The notes beneath the pieces are model-generated. The model worked only from the letters and a program-made list of their open reading frames with translations, had not been told where the DNA came from and did no database searches. Shown piece by piece: positions 31,801 to 41,781 of a stretch of DNA of 64,000 nucleotides. Origin of the DNA: Ancistrus triradiatus (Eukaryota; Chordata; Actinopteri; Siluriformes; Loricariidae); assembly GCA_025084515.1 (NCBI GenBank), contig JAJAGP010001990.1, forward strand, positions 62,001 through 126,000, in the 5' to 3' direction. The position numbers and the translations under genes were made by a program. Numbering within the stretch: the first letter of the stretch is position 1; each line of letters opens with the position of its first letter.

Positions 31801-34800
31801 GTGCAGGAAAGCACTTACCCTAAACAGGGTCCCCATCCGTTGCATGGCTAGTTAGGGGTTTCTGCTGCTGTGCTGGGAAAGATCCACCTCTCCGGCCTCC
31901 CCTCCTTGCCCTCCCTCAAACAAAGCCAGTTGTTCCAGAAAGCACAGTCAGAATGCTGCCTGCATGCCCATTGTCCCAATCAAAGAGATAAAATATTTTT
32001 CAAACTGTGTTGCTGTATGATACAGTGGCGCAGCAGTTAGCACAGTTGCCTCACCGCTTCAAAGTCCCCGGTTCAAACCCAAACTCCGCCTGCATGGAGT
32101 TTGCATGTCCTCCCCATGTCCGCGTGGGTTTCCTCCCACATTCCAAAGACATGCATGTTAGGTTTTCTAAAGTGCCCTTAGTGTGTGAGTGTATGTAGCC
32201 AATAATGGATTGGCACCTGTTTCGGATTGCTCACACCCTGTGCCACCGGCTTTCCCGCGACCCTGGCCAAGATAGTCAGTGGATAAGAAAATGATTGAAT
32301 GAATGTATTACTGTATGTGTAATTGTATTATTGTACTATGAGTAACTGTGTTATAAGATGATTGTTTTAAGGTGACCTTTCATCCTTCCTTGTTCTCTTA
32401 AAGACTGCTTTGCTCACGGCTTCACTACAAGAACTGGAGGAATCTCCTACATCAGTACTCTGAGCGCTCTGAACCTGTTCAGCAGTTCACGTCGTAGAGA
32501 CCCGCCTGCCGTAGTGGATGAGAACCTGCGCCGCCTGAGCCAACATGCGGGCTTTCATCCTGACCAGTTCCACCTCACAAAGGTACAGCACCAACCTCAC
32601 CTTCACTAGAATGGAAATAACTTGAGTGTTGAAATATAAAAAAAACATATCAACTCAAAATCTGCTTAGACTATCTTGTCTGATCACTGCTGGTTAGGAG
32701 TGTAATGATACACGCTGCTCACAGTTTGGTTAGATTCATGATTTTATGATTCAGTACTTTTACTTTTTTAATTGCTGAAGTGTGAACAATGCAGAACAAT
32801 GCACATGGTATTGAATATGTTTTTAAACGAAAATGCAATTACTAGAAAGAGAGGTTTAAAATTGTAAATTTGTTCTGTGGTAGGTTCAGCATATATTAAA
32901 TAACCAAGTGAAAACATTACTTTTCTGAAGAATAGCGATTCTAAATAATGTGCATTTTCCTTGTATAAACATTTAAACAAAACGAAGCTTTATTCTGCTG
33001 GGAAAAAAATAGTTTTAAATGCATTTGGGAGCATGGCGTATATTTCGCCCTCTAGTGTTTAAAAATGTAGCTACATTAAACAACATCAATCTACACTATG
33101 TACCTTCCTACATTTTTGTATCGCTATGCATTGTGTCACCATACATCGTTACACCCCTACTGATAATTTATTGTTGGTCTATGTCTGTACTACATAATAG
33201 CTCACCTTTAGTATGCAGTCCAATATAATGATGTTAAAGTTTAAAGCCTGACTCTGTAAGACTAGTTCAGCTGTTAAGTTTGTAATATAGTAAACATGTT
33301 TTGATTTATGTTTTATTTCCTGCCCTATCATATAGTCAAAAGTATTTTATTGATATAACATACTGGTTTTGTTGATCAGGTTAACCACGCAAATGATGTG
33401 TGGATCATGAACAAGCCTGAACCCGAGAGCTATGACGCAATTGTGACCAATCAGGTGAATGTGGTAATTGCAGCACCGGGAGCTGACTGCATGCCTCTGC
33501 TTTTCACTGACCCTGTAAAAAAGGTCATTGGAGTAGCTCATGCAGGTGACTTACCGCATATTCCACTTTCACATCTGTATGCTTCTTCCTTTTCTGTTTG
33601 TGGTATATTAGTGGGAAAATACATTAATTTGCATGTGTGAAAACAGGAAGTCTGGACTTTCAGTAGTATTATAACCTACCTCAGAATTGTCATGACAAAC
33701 AGTATTATCATGATCCAGATTCAGCAAGTTTTGCAACAGAATATTTTCGATGTTTATATAATGAAAAACATTATTAGAAATGAACATCACCCCAGTCACT
33801 TCTCCAGAGAATTGGGCTCTGTCTGTGGAGCTCCGTGTAAAACTGGAGGCATTGTTAAAACAAGCTAATGCCAGCTTGATTGTACATTTATATAACAAAC
33901 GTCTGGTCTGACCTGCCTCCTGGTGTGCTCCTAGCAGTGTTTTTGCAGCGTCATCCATTGTCATGAGCATTTATTTATCTTAATTCATCTTCCACCCAGA
34001 GTAAAGTCTCTATACACCACGGAATTCTGCTATCGTAATTTGGTTGAAACCAGAATATTGCCACATTAGCACACTTCTTCTGAACAAGCTCATCATGTTT
34101 CCTCTCAACAGGAAAGTAGATCTCATATGCCACAGTATATTTAATTTGCATATCTTTTTACATTACAGTACTGTGCAAAAGTCTTAGGCCACCATTAGAT
34201 TAGATATACCATTGTTTTAACAATGCTGTAATGACAATATATAATTCTTTCTCAGTCTCTTTATTAGAATAGAACCCGAAAATACAGGAAATTTGTATGC
34301 GATGTTATGAAACTGAAACAAAGATAAGAAAAAAACAGCTTCTGTAGGCTACAGTGGCAAGTATTTAGTGTGACCTCCCCTTACACTTGAGCAACAGCAT
34401 CTGGTAGCTTCATTGAGATGCCAAGTTGACCCTTCTACAGTCCAAAGAAGCTTGATCAGGAATGGTTTTTTGGAAAGATAGCAGCCTAGAAACCACTTTT
34501 TGGAAGGGGAACAGGATGAATAGACTGCGATTTGCTAAAGCTCACAAAGCTTGGAATAAAGGTCAGTGGACAAGAGTGTTATGGAGTGACGAGTCAAATC
34601 GAGTTCACAATATGTTATATATGGTCATTATTACATGTCTAACACAACAAATCTAAGAATGACTTAAGACTTTTGCTGTACTGTATACCTTAAGTCGGGT
34701 TTGTGTGTTGTGCAGTTAATTATACAGTGCATAATTAAGTGGAATATTTTACATTAAATATATCATGTTAACAATAAACTATAACAATAAATAAATGTGA

Positions 34801-36159
34801 TAGGGTTTATTTAATCAAAAATGTGAATTTGTTGGTTCAGCACTTCAGCATTTGTTGGTTTCTTTGGATACACACATCCAATCCACATTAACTTAGTATT
34901 TAACAAATAAAACTAAACAAATGTTAATAAAACTACCTACAACTACAGTTACAAAATATAAACAAATCTCATTGCCCAGAATCTTTAGACATTTGATATT
35001 ATTAATCATGATCAAGGTTTCTCTAGACATGCCTTTATTTCTTAAGACGAGTTTAAATTGGTTTTAATTTGGTACTGGTAAGCAATTAAAATATATATTT
35101 GCACCAGTTTTATCCCATTAATCATAGTTAATTGAATTTTTGCTTGCTTGTCACATTTGGAATGCAAAAAACAATTACCAGAGCAATATCTGTTTAATGC
35201 AAAATCTTTCATTATGTATGAATGAAACTTTTATCTCATGTGCAATGTGACACAGTGTGTTAGTGTGTTTATGTTTATGTTTTCTCTTCCCTATAGGCTA
35301 AAAGTGTTCTATATAGTGTGTAGAATGTAGAGAAGGGTGAATAAGGAACTGTTTTGGAACTACAGAAGCAACAAAGGGTCAAGTAGAAAAAATGTGATTA
35401 ACGGCATAAAAAACATGTAATGTTAAAATGATAACATGGATTTAACACTTTAATTTTGACTGGTTTTAATGTGTTTTTAAAGTGTGGTGTCAGATGACAT
35501 GCTTTATAGTAATGGAGTTGTGGCCATTTAGACACCATTTTGAAGACTTTTTTACTAATAGAAGCTCTAACTCCTCCTTACACGCCTCTCCGTTACAGGC
35601 TGGAAGGGTACCCTGATGGGGGTTGCCATGGCAACAGTAAATGCCATGGTGCGGGAGTTTGGCAGTGAGCTTGCCAACGTGGTGGCTGTGATCGGACCTT
35701 CTGTTGGGCCGTGCTGTTTCATTCTGGAACGAATTTCAGCTCTAAAGTTCCAGGCAATCCACCCGGACTGTGTCAGAAACATGGAGTCATCCATGCCTTA
35801 TGTCGATATCAGACTTGCAACCAGGTAAAAAACAAAAAGAAAATGACTTTCCTCTGGTAACAAATGCTAATCATATTAATGAATTGGTGATGTTTCAATG
35901 TATTGACACAACAATAGCAGTAGCAGTCAGTAGCATTACTGAAACTATCCACTCTGTCCACTCTCATGTTCTTAGGGTCCTTCTTGAGAAGGGTGGACTC
36001 CTCCCAGAGAACATCCAGGATTACACAGTAAAAAGCAGTCCCAACATCACCCTCTGCACCTCCTGCCATCCTGAACTCTTCTTCTCCCATGTTAGAGATG
36101 GTGTCAACTTTGGCACTCAGATCGGCTTCCTGTGGATCAAAGAGTCAAAGCAGTCCTGA
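28286..36159 (+). CDS. lacc1: LACC1 (FAMIN), laccase-domain purine nucleoside enzyme
   Basis: Five exons (28286-28808, 32404-32582, 33380-33545, 35599-35824, 35976-36159) give 1278 nt, 425 residues plus TGA, close to the 430 of the human protein. Family knowledge: LACC1 is a purine-nucleoside phosphorylase/deaminase of the YlmD/YfiH (multicopper polyphenol oxidoreductase) fold that supports macrophage metabolism and links to fatty acid synthesis and peroxisomes. Sequence evidence: residues 1-174 form the vertebrate-specific N-terminal part. The catalytic domain starts near GFTTRTGGISY (180-190). NHAND (H237), GADCMP (C271) and GVAHAGWKGT (H288) hold the His-Cys-His metal-site residues. IGPSVGPCCF and CTSCHPELFFSHVRDG follow. 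All introns are GT-AG and there is no frameshift or stop. The ATG at 28286 is chosen because MAQVVLLDL aligns with the family N terminus; the GTG just before is ignored. No targeting signal or membrane span is seen. Confidence 0.96.
29312..29514 (+). repeat. SINE in lacc1 intron 1, with TSD
   Basis: A full copy from GGGACTGTGGTAGCCTAGCG, with the B box GGTTCAAATCCC and an AAATG-repeat tail. TGAATATGTGTG (29293-29304) is repeated as TGAATATGCGTG (29515-29526), a 12-bp duplication with one mismatch. It is a young copy, in the same orientation as the host gene. Confidence 0.94.
29809..31682 (-). pseudogene. Reverse transcriptase ORF with one frameshift
   Basis: The reading frame is open from 31682 to 31074 (202 codons) and then, in another frame, from about 31067 to 29809 (about 420 codons). 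They join at EIRKAM then KLKNGKTTGPDSIPAEALK, so one base is missing near 31074-31080. The catalytic FADD box is intact. Lacking the endonuclease and with a broken C terminus, it cannot be active. Confidence 0.8.
29809..31690 (-). mobile_element. RTE-like non-LTR retrotransposon, truncated at both ends
   Basis: Minus-strand ORF2 remnant in lacc1 intron 1. From 31682 it encodes the linker before the RT, then the RT from about 31000 with GYLIKLPKKGDLSNCANYRG, QAGFRKDRSCTDQI, DYEKAFDSVDR, GVRQGCLLSPFLF and FADDLALLSH (the catalytic box). It continues past the thumb to LLYGAETWRTT and ends at HTLPPK near 29809. The N-terminal endonuclease and the extreme C terminus are missing. One frameshift lies near 31074-31080; otherwise about 600 codons are open. 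The RTE-like label is from overall pattern; another clade is possible. Confidence 0.85.
32021..32306 (+). repeat. Second tRNA-headed SINE-like repeat in lacc1 intron 1
   Basis: It has a head with GTGGCGCAGCAGTTAGCAC (A-box region) and CCGGTTCAAACCC (B box), then GGAGTTTGCATGTCCTCCCC, GCGTGGGTTTCCTCCCACA, AAGACATGC, and an end in AAAATGATTGAATGAATG. This is a very common vertebrate repeat with an RTE-type tail. Fragments occur at 11470, 15575, 23697, 25880 and 45610. It ends about 100 bp before exon 2. Confidence 0.85.
32404..32582 (+). CDS. lacc1: lacc1 exon 2
   Basis: Acceptor CTTAAAG, donor AAG|GTACAG. It encodes DCFAHGFTTRTGGISYISTL through NLRRLSQHAGFHPDQFHLTK (residues 175-234). Phase 1 in, phase 0 out. 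Confidence 0.95.
33046..33058 (-). promoter_or_regulatory. CTCF-like motif in lacc1 intron 2
   Basis: The minus strand reads ACACTAGAGGGCG, a close match to the CTCF core CCASYAGRKGGCRS except at the first base. A motif match only. Confidence 0.4.
33380..33545 (+). CDS. lacc1: lacc1 exon 3 (metal-site residues)
   Basis: Acceptor GATCAG, donor GCAG|GTGACT. It encodes residues 235-289 and the start of codon 290, with H237, C271 and H288. The Cys corresponds to human C284, the residue changed in familial juvenile arthritis. Confidence 0.95.
34166..34683 (+). mobile_element. Deleted Tc1-like element in lacc1 intron 3
   Basis: It is flanked by TA. The left TIR is CAGTACTGTGCAAAAGTCTT and the right end reads TAAGACTTTTGCTGTACTG. 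The interior of about 518 bp keeps only a scrap of transposase (AKAHKAWNKGQWTRVLWSDE, first catalytic Asp). Related fragments are at 43640 and 61830. Confidence 0.9.
35599..35824 (+). CDS. lacc1: lacc1 exon 4
   Basis: Acceptor TTACAG, donor ACCAG|GTAAAA. It begins by completing the Gly codon of HAGWKG and encodes GVAMATVNAMVREFGSEL then IGPSVGPCCF. Phase 1 in, phase 2 out. Confidence 0.95.
35976..36159 (+). CDS. lacc1: lacc1 exon 5 and stop
   Basis: Acceptor TTCTTAG. It encodes LLEKGGLLPENIQDY then LCTSCHPELFFSHVRDG and FGTQIGFLWIKE, with TGA at 36157-36159. The intron before it is only 151 bp and is open in frame with neighbouring bases, so retention would not be obvious from open frames alone. 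Confidence 0.95.
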
Positions 36160-36382
36160 GTTCATATCAGTGCTGAGCTGCAAAAACAAATGTTCAAGTT
36201 CAAATACACAAGTGGAAACTTTAGTGAGCCTTGTCAGGTGAATGACAGACAGTTTTGTAGGAGTAATTGCTGCTTCAAGCCCAATTACCTCAGACTTTAA
36301 CACTGTATATCTTTACTTGAAGACCCAGACGGTCACGCTTGGCTGTGGAAAAGGAGATGGAGGTGTTTGCATGTGATTTATA

Positions 36383-36388
36383 AATAAA
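36383..36388 (+). terminator. Polyadenylation signal of lacc1
   Basis: AATAAA lies 224 bp past the stop codon, with TG/T-rich DNA about 40 bp downstream. It suggests a 3' UTR of about 245 nt ending near 36405. Confidence 0.65.
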
Positions 36389-36409
36389 TTGTGCAGAAGA
36401 AAAACTCGC

Positions 36410-39400
36410 GTTCCTTAACATATACATATGGAGATTTGCATTTTGTGATTCTATTTGACATTACTTTCTCTAAATAAATAGACTGAGCATTGGTAATGAC
36501 AGATAAGTTTATCTAGGTATATTCAGAAAATTGGGAATTCACTGGGATTTCTTGGTATGACTCAACTATAAGACGAACTATACATTGTTAGAAGAGACCT
36601 ATAAACAGCAATTATGAGATTGTAGATGTTTCTTAAGTAAATAGTATCATAAGTCTTAAGAGTTAAGCCTTCTGTGAGACAATGATGTTTGGTTTTGGAT
36701 CTCATATTTTTCTCACGTTTTTATATGAGATGAATCTGTGGTGAGATGAGCTTATATTTTGAAATATTAAAATTCAAGTGTTGTTTCTCAGGAGTCAAAC
36801 TTCAGAAATAGGAGACAGAAGCTTAAATCTCACAGTCTTAATTATGTCTTGGAAAAGTAAAAGACATGAACATAAGATTATTTAGAAAATGTCTTTCCTC
36901 TGGCAGTAGAGGGCAAGCTAACAGGCTAAAGAAGATGCTAAGCAAAGGGCTAGACAGATAACAGATGTAACAAAAACATAGACCATAGAAGGATCATATA
37001 AATTGAACACAAAAAACAACACACAAGAAAGTATAAACTTTGAAAAACAAAGAGGAATGAAACTCAACAAGGAGCCACAGGCACAGAAGGGTTGAATTAG
37101 CGAACAGTGGAAAGGGCAAATGGTCAGAAGGAGAAGAAAGTATTAAGAATCACAACAAAAGCGGTGGAGAAAGCTGAATTATCATGACAGATAGGATTAT
37201 TTGGAGAAAAAAAATTCTACAGAAGCACATATAGTCAGCGAATGTAACTCATTCCAGAAAATGATGTAGTGAATATTGGGTTAGTAGAAACTGTATTTCA
37301 GTTCATTTTAATGGAAAATTCCAACCTTGTTCCATCATATTCTAATGACCTACCTGGCCTGTTATCTGCTTCATCTCTGTACTGTGTTTACCCTAATTTC
37401 TCGTGTGTATTGCCACGTGTGCTTGTGCGTTTCTGTACCCAGGATCTGCCTGGCAAATGTTCTTTGCTGTAAGTTAGGTCTCTATAAATAAAATGCCCTC
37501 CCCTCCGCCTTTTCACAGCTGTCTTTCTAACACAGGGTTTCTTCCTCAAGGGGTCCGTACGCTCAGTAAGTTTTTATTCTAAGTCTAATGGGTTTTATTA
37601 CCTTAAAAAACATTAAGAATTACTATTCTAGAGCTACAATATAAAAGACACAGCCTTTACCTCATAATTACAGCTCTTGTGGCTTGGAGCTAAGAGCCAG
37701 CTGCTGGAAAGAGTGGTTCATGTAAACTTGGGTTTGATTCCCAGGCTTGATTTGCAGCATGAAAAGGTGGGTGGAGCAGTTGCAATCTGAATACTGGGTG
37801 ATGGAAGATCACATTGCATTGACAACAGCAACAAAAGAAGGCCTGGGAGTCAACTTCTATATCTTGCTATGAAATCTCTGTGGATAGTAAAACTATCCAT
37901 AGAGCCACCATGAGCTGAAATTGACTTGATAACACTGGACAATAATATGCCCGAGTTCATGTCATGAAATTATATTACAGATATTATTTTGTAGACACCA
38001 AGTAGAGTCATTTGAATGAAAATTATGGGAGTTGGTGCTCAGATGGCATAGCATTCTAAGAAGCTAGCCCACCACCACAGCGACCTTTAAGAATATGGAT
38101 TGACATCAGTTACTATCATTTGAGAGGTTCCTCCATTTGTTGTGACTTGTTAACAATGTGTATGTATTTTTATTAATATGTTATTTGTTGTTGAGGCTCT
38201 ATATGTATGAAGAACCCTGCCGTAACGAATGTCTCCGTTTCGTCATATTATGTAACTGAGGCGATTCAACATGTAGGTGGACACTAGGTGGCGCCCATTC
38301 CTTCGCTATAATAGAAAAGTCTTTTTTTGTTGTTGTTTCGTGTGAGATGTTAAGACCGTGCTGGCTCCCATCCACCTGCAAATTAACTGTCTGACAAATT
38401 AGCTATTAGACCATGCCATTCTGAAGGTCTCGGCTACGTCCTGTTTGCATGCTGCTAGCGTACGCATAGCACAACCCATCTAGAGATTAGCAGAGGATGA
38501 CGGAAATGAGTATGGGTTCTCAGAGATATTTTTTGGCAGATACTGCTCTGAGATGTGTGCCAGGCCCAGCTCTTGTGTAAGCGGCTGTATGCGTGACTGC
38601 TGGTGTTTTATATGGAATCCATGTCAAAAAGCAAAACATAGCATAACGCCTTAATTACAGCACAGTTTCCTGTGTTATATTAAACACTTGATACTATGGA
38701 GGGAATAAAAGGTCACGGATGAAAGGGAATTGTTGCAGGATTGCACGAGCATTGTATGTAGTGGCATGTTGTCAACACAAATGACTATGCTGCTTCGAGA
38801 CTTTTCCTCTCTAAATTAGTGTGTACTGTTTATACATAGTGGATAATTCAAAGCATAGTCACCAAAATATGTACATTTTACACTGAGCATTTAACAAATA
38901 CACTTCTGCAGAATGACGAACAGAACTGCTTAGCAGACACAATATCTGCAATCTAGCATTAACTGTAAAGCATATGGCCTAGAAACACCACTGTCAGGAG
39001 TTGGCAAAGGTAAAAAACAACATGCTTGCTTGTTTTGCAGGCACAGTGGCTTTTGACGTCTGCAGGCTTAGGTCAACCTTGTCATGGTCCAGTCACAGTC
39101 TGCAGGTATTCACAATTTTCTGTTTATGACACAGTGCTTAATTGGAAAAAATAGAATCTAAAAGCTCTAGCATAAATATTTGTGATAATTGTTTGTATTA
39201 ATTGTAATTTGATTGTTGAATTGTTTAAGTGTAATCATATTTGAATTGGTGAGTCCATTAAATGGAATGGTAAGAAATGGTAACATAAGGATTACGATGG
39301 CAGATTCAGAGGAGCAAGAGAGAAATCCATTTTATTTACAGTTGTTTAGTGTCTTCTTTGTATCACAAACAAGATTGAATCAAATCAGATACCTAGATTC

Positions 39401-39800
39401 ATATGAACCAAGAGTGAGTACCTTTATGAAGGTCACGCTTTAATTGAACACAGCCTTCACGTCCTAGATCTCACCAATCGAGCCTTATTAAATTCAATTT
39501 AATATGTCTGATAAATATCAAGTACAGCATGTTCAAAATGCAATGTAGGTCACGGCTCGGAATAATGAAATCATTTTATCTGGGTCAGGTTGGCATAGTC
39601 TTGAACAAACTCATCACTTCAAACTGAAGCCAAATGTAAGATGGACATCATATAACAACACAGCAATGGCTGAGTGTAATGAGTGTTGTTATATATGTGA
39701 CCTTCAAGAAGCCTAATTAGTCATTCATCAATGGGAGAAGATTAGTGATTACACAAAACAAAAGGGTTCTGACTTTCAGTAATCAATGGCTATAAAATAG
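36410..39800. other. No gene recognised; two CTCF-like motifs
   Basis: AT-rich DNA without a supportable exon. GGCAGTAGAGGGCAAG (36902-36917) and ACACTAGGTGGCGCC (38281-38295) resemble CTCF sites. Around 37300-37510 there is a pyrimidine-rich block with AATAAA that may be an old LTR or repeat end. Confidence 0.45.
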
Positions 39801-39803
39801 CTA

Positions 39804-40013
39804 CAGTGATGTGAAAAGGTGGTTTTTTTTTCACATAAAGGATTTTTTCTCTGTTAATAATAAACACCTTCATTTAAAAACTGCATTTTGTGTATACTTG
39901 TGTTGTCTTTGACTAATATTTAAATTGGTTTGATGTTCCGAAACACTTAAGTGTGACAAATATTAAAAAAAATAGGAAACCAGGAAGGGGGCAAACACTT
40001 TTTCACATCACAG
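39804..40013. mobile_element. MITE with Tc1-type TIRs
   Basis: It follows a TA. The left end reads CAGTGATGTGAAAAGG and the right end CACTTTTTCACATCACAG before TA, an inverted pair about 18 bp long with two mismatches near the tip. About 210 bp with no coding capacity, so it needs a transposase in trans. Confidence 0.82.
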
Positions 40014-40163
40014 TACATTTAATTAGCATATGCCCTTATCTAGGTTGACTTACAACTGGTCCAAGCAATAGTGGCTTAAGGGCCTTGTTCAAGACACAAT
40101 GGTGGCAACTTGGCATTGGGTTCTGGTCTATAGTTCAGTACCTTAACCACTGTGCCACCACGT
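40014..40163 (-). repeat. Diverged SINE copy
   Basis: Reverse copy with GCCCTTATCTAGGTTGACTT, TTAAGGGCC and TACCTTAACCACTG in the right order but many substitutions. It lies directly at the MITE edge. Confidence 0.82.
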
Positions 40164-40289
40164 CTACAATTACCTGAAAAATGTCTACATTCAATGTTAG
40201 TCCAATAATTGAGATATTTAAAACAACCAGAGCTGTTATTGAGGACACAAGTGTAACTTCCCCTTATGCTTAATGAGGGGGTTTGTTAG

Positions 40290-40560
40290 AGAGGAGGTTT
40301 AAGATTGGTGATTTGTAGCGGCAGATTGAGGTCTGGAGGAAGTCTGGAGTGAACTAGATACTACTCTGAATAGAACCATGTAACAGTAATAGAAACTTCT
40401 GGTAACAACCAGGTAAGGTGGATTTGGTGCCAAAAGGATGCTTATATAGAAATAAAGAATATCTGTTAAGTATGGTGTAGGGTCTGTGATGTTGTGGGGC
40501 TGTTTGTCCTCCAAAAGCTCTTGGCACCTTTTATGGATTCCCTGAATTATCATTTTAAAT
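40290..40560 (+). pseudogene. Tc1-like transposase fragment
   Basis: Near 40468 the plus strand reads KYGVGSVMLWGCLSSKS, the block between the first and second catalytic residues of Tc1 transposases. The rest is degenerate and no TIR is visible. Confidence 0.55.
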
Positions 40561-40944
40561 TAAATTCTGGCTGCTCCTGCCCTGAAGCTACATTAAGTGC
40601 TCTTTATTTAGGCTGTTTATTCACTGGATCACTTTAATCTTGATGAAACCCTGTACATGTTTATGTGTGGCTTATGATGATGATAGTAACTTTTGAATGT
40701 CATCCAAAGTTAAAATTCAGTTGTTATGACTTCCATTAAAACATTTATCTCATTGCGAGGAGTGATGGGATCTGTGAGGTAAGAAAGCAGATGTTCCACA
40801 GAATTTTACAGCCCATCTGCATAATCAAACCATGGGCCACACACAAACACATACAATATGTGAAGATTAATACATATAACTTGCTAAGGGAATTACCATT
40901 GTTTGATTGTGTTATGTTCATCAGCTAACTACAGTGTACACTGA

Positions 40945-41775
40945 CACTAACAATTTTATCTATGAGCGACCTCTGGCAAGGGTCAAATCGTCATTGTCAG
41001 GTGCCTAGGACGAAGCATCCTACAAACTTGGCTTGTGGGGTGCCCCTGGCCTTTGTGTATACCTACTGTCTGCGGTCCAAGGAGACACAAAGCACAAATT
41101 TTCAACTTAGTGTTAGGGACCCAAGACTATCACGTCTTGTCCGAACTGATAGAATAGCTGTTGTGGCACAAGAAATGTCTGTTTACAAGAGGAATATATC
41201 ACAAGACTCTACTGAGTCGGGGACTGTGTGGCCAAAGACCGCTCAAAGTGCTCACCTCAAAGTTCTAAGCACCTATAATGTGCACACTAGCATTGGACCT
41301 GGACTATGGACTAGAAGGTCCAGGATTCAAAGGCCACCTCTGTTAAGCTGCCACTGTTGTCCCTGAGCAAGACCCTTAACCCACAAATGCTTGGATTGTA
41401 AGAATATATTGGTTGTAAGTCACTCTGGATAAGGGCATCTGCTACATATTTAAATGTACAATGTAATGTACATTAAGTTTACAATGTAACTTTGGAGCAA
41501 TGGAAGAAGGTAATCTGGTCCAGTGTGTCTGGACATCACATACATCACATCACCCTTTACATTACATAGATGGCTGGATCCTGTGCAAACCAAATCTGTG
41601 GATATAAGACACTAGGATGCCCCATGCAAAAAAGACAAGTCAGTGAATGGAGACTAATGCTCTGGCAGTGTTCTTCTGGGAAACCCTGGGTCCAGGCATT
41701 CATGTGCACATCAGTTTTCCATGTGCCACCTCTGCGGCCCAGGTGGTTATAATGTTTTGGTTCATTGCTGTGTAT
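40945..41775 (+). mobile_element. Decayed Tc1-like element split by a SINE
   Basis: The left part (to about 41275) has degenerate N-terminal transposase text. The right part (from about 41490) holds EQWKKVIWSSVSGHH (the first catalytic block, D lost) and FFWETLGPGIHVHISF, and ends near GGTTATAATGTTTTGGTTC, which resembles the end of the copy at 13055. A SINE lies between them. Confidence 0.7.
41298..41465 (+). repeat. SINE inserted in Tc1 remnant
   Basis: Body and tail are present (GGTCCAGGATTCAAAGGCC, GAGCAAGACCCTTAACCCAC, AAGTCACTCTGGATAAGGGC) with an altered B box. The first part of the tRNA-like head is missing. Confidence 0.85.
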
Positions 41776-41781
41776 AATATA

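Noticed and set aside
35770..36159. Continuous 129-codon frame through LACC1 exons 4-5
   Set aside because: It reads through intron 4 in a frame that differs from exon 4; GT-AG splicing restores the conserved protein.
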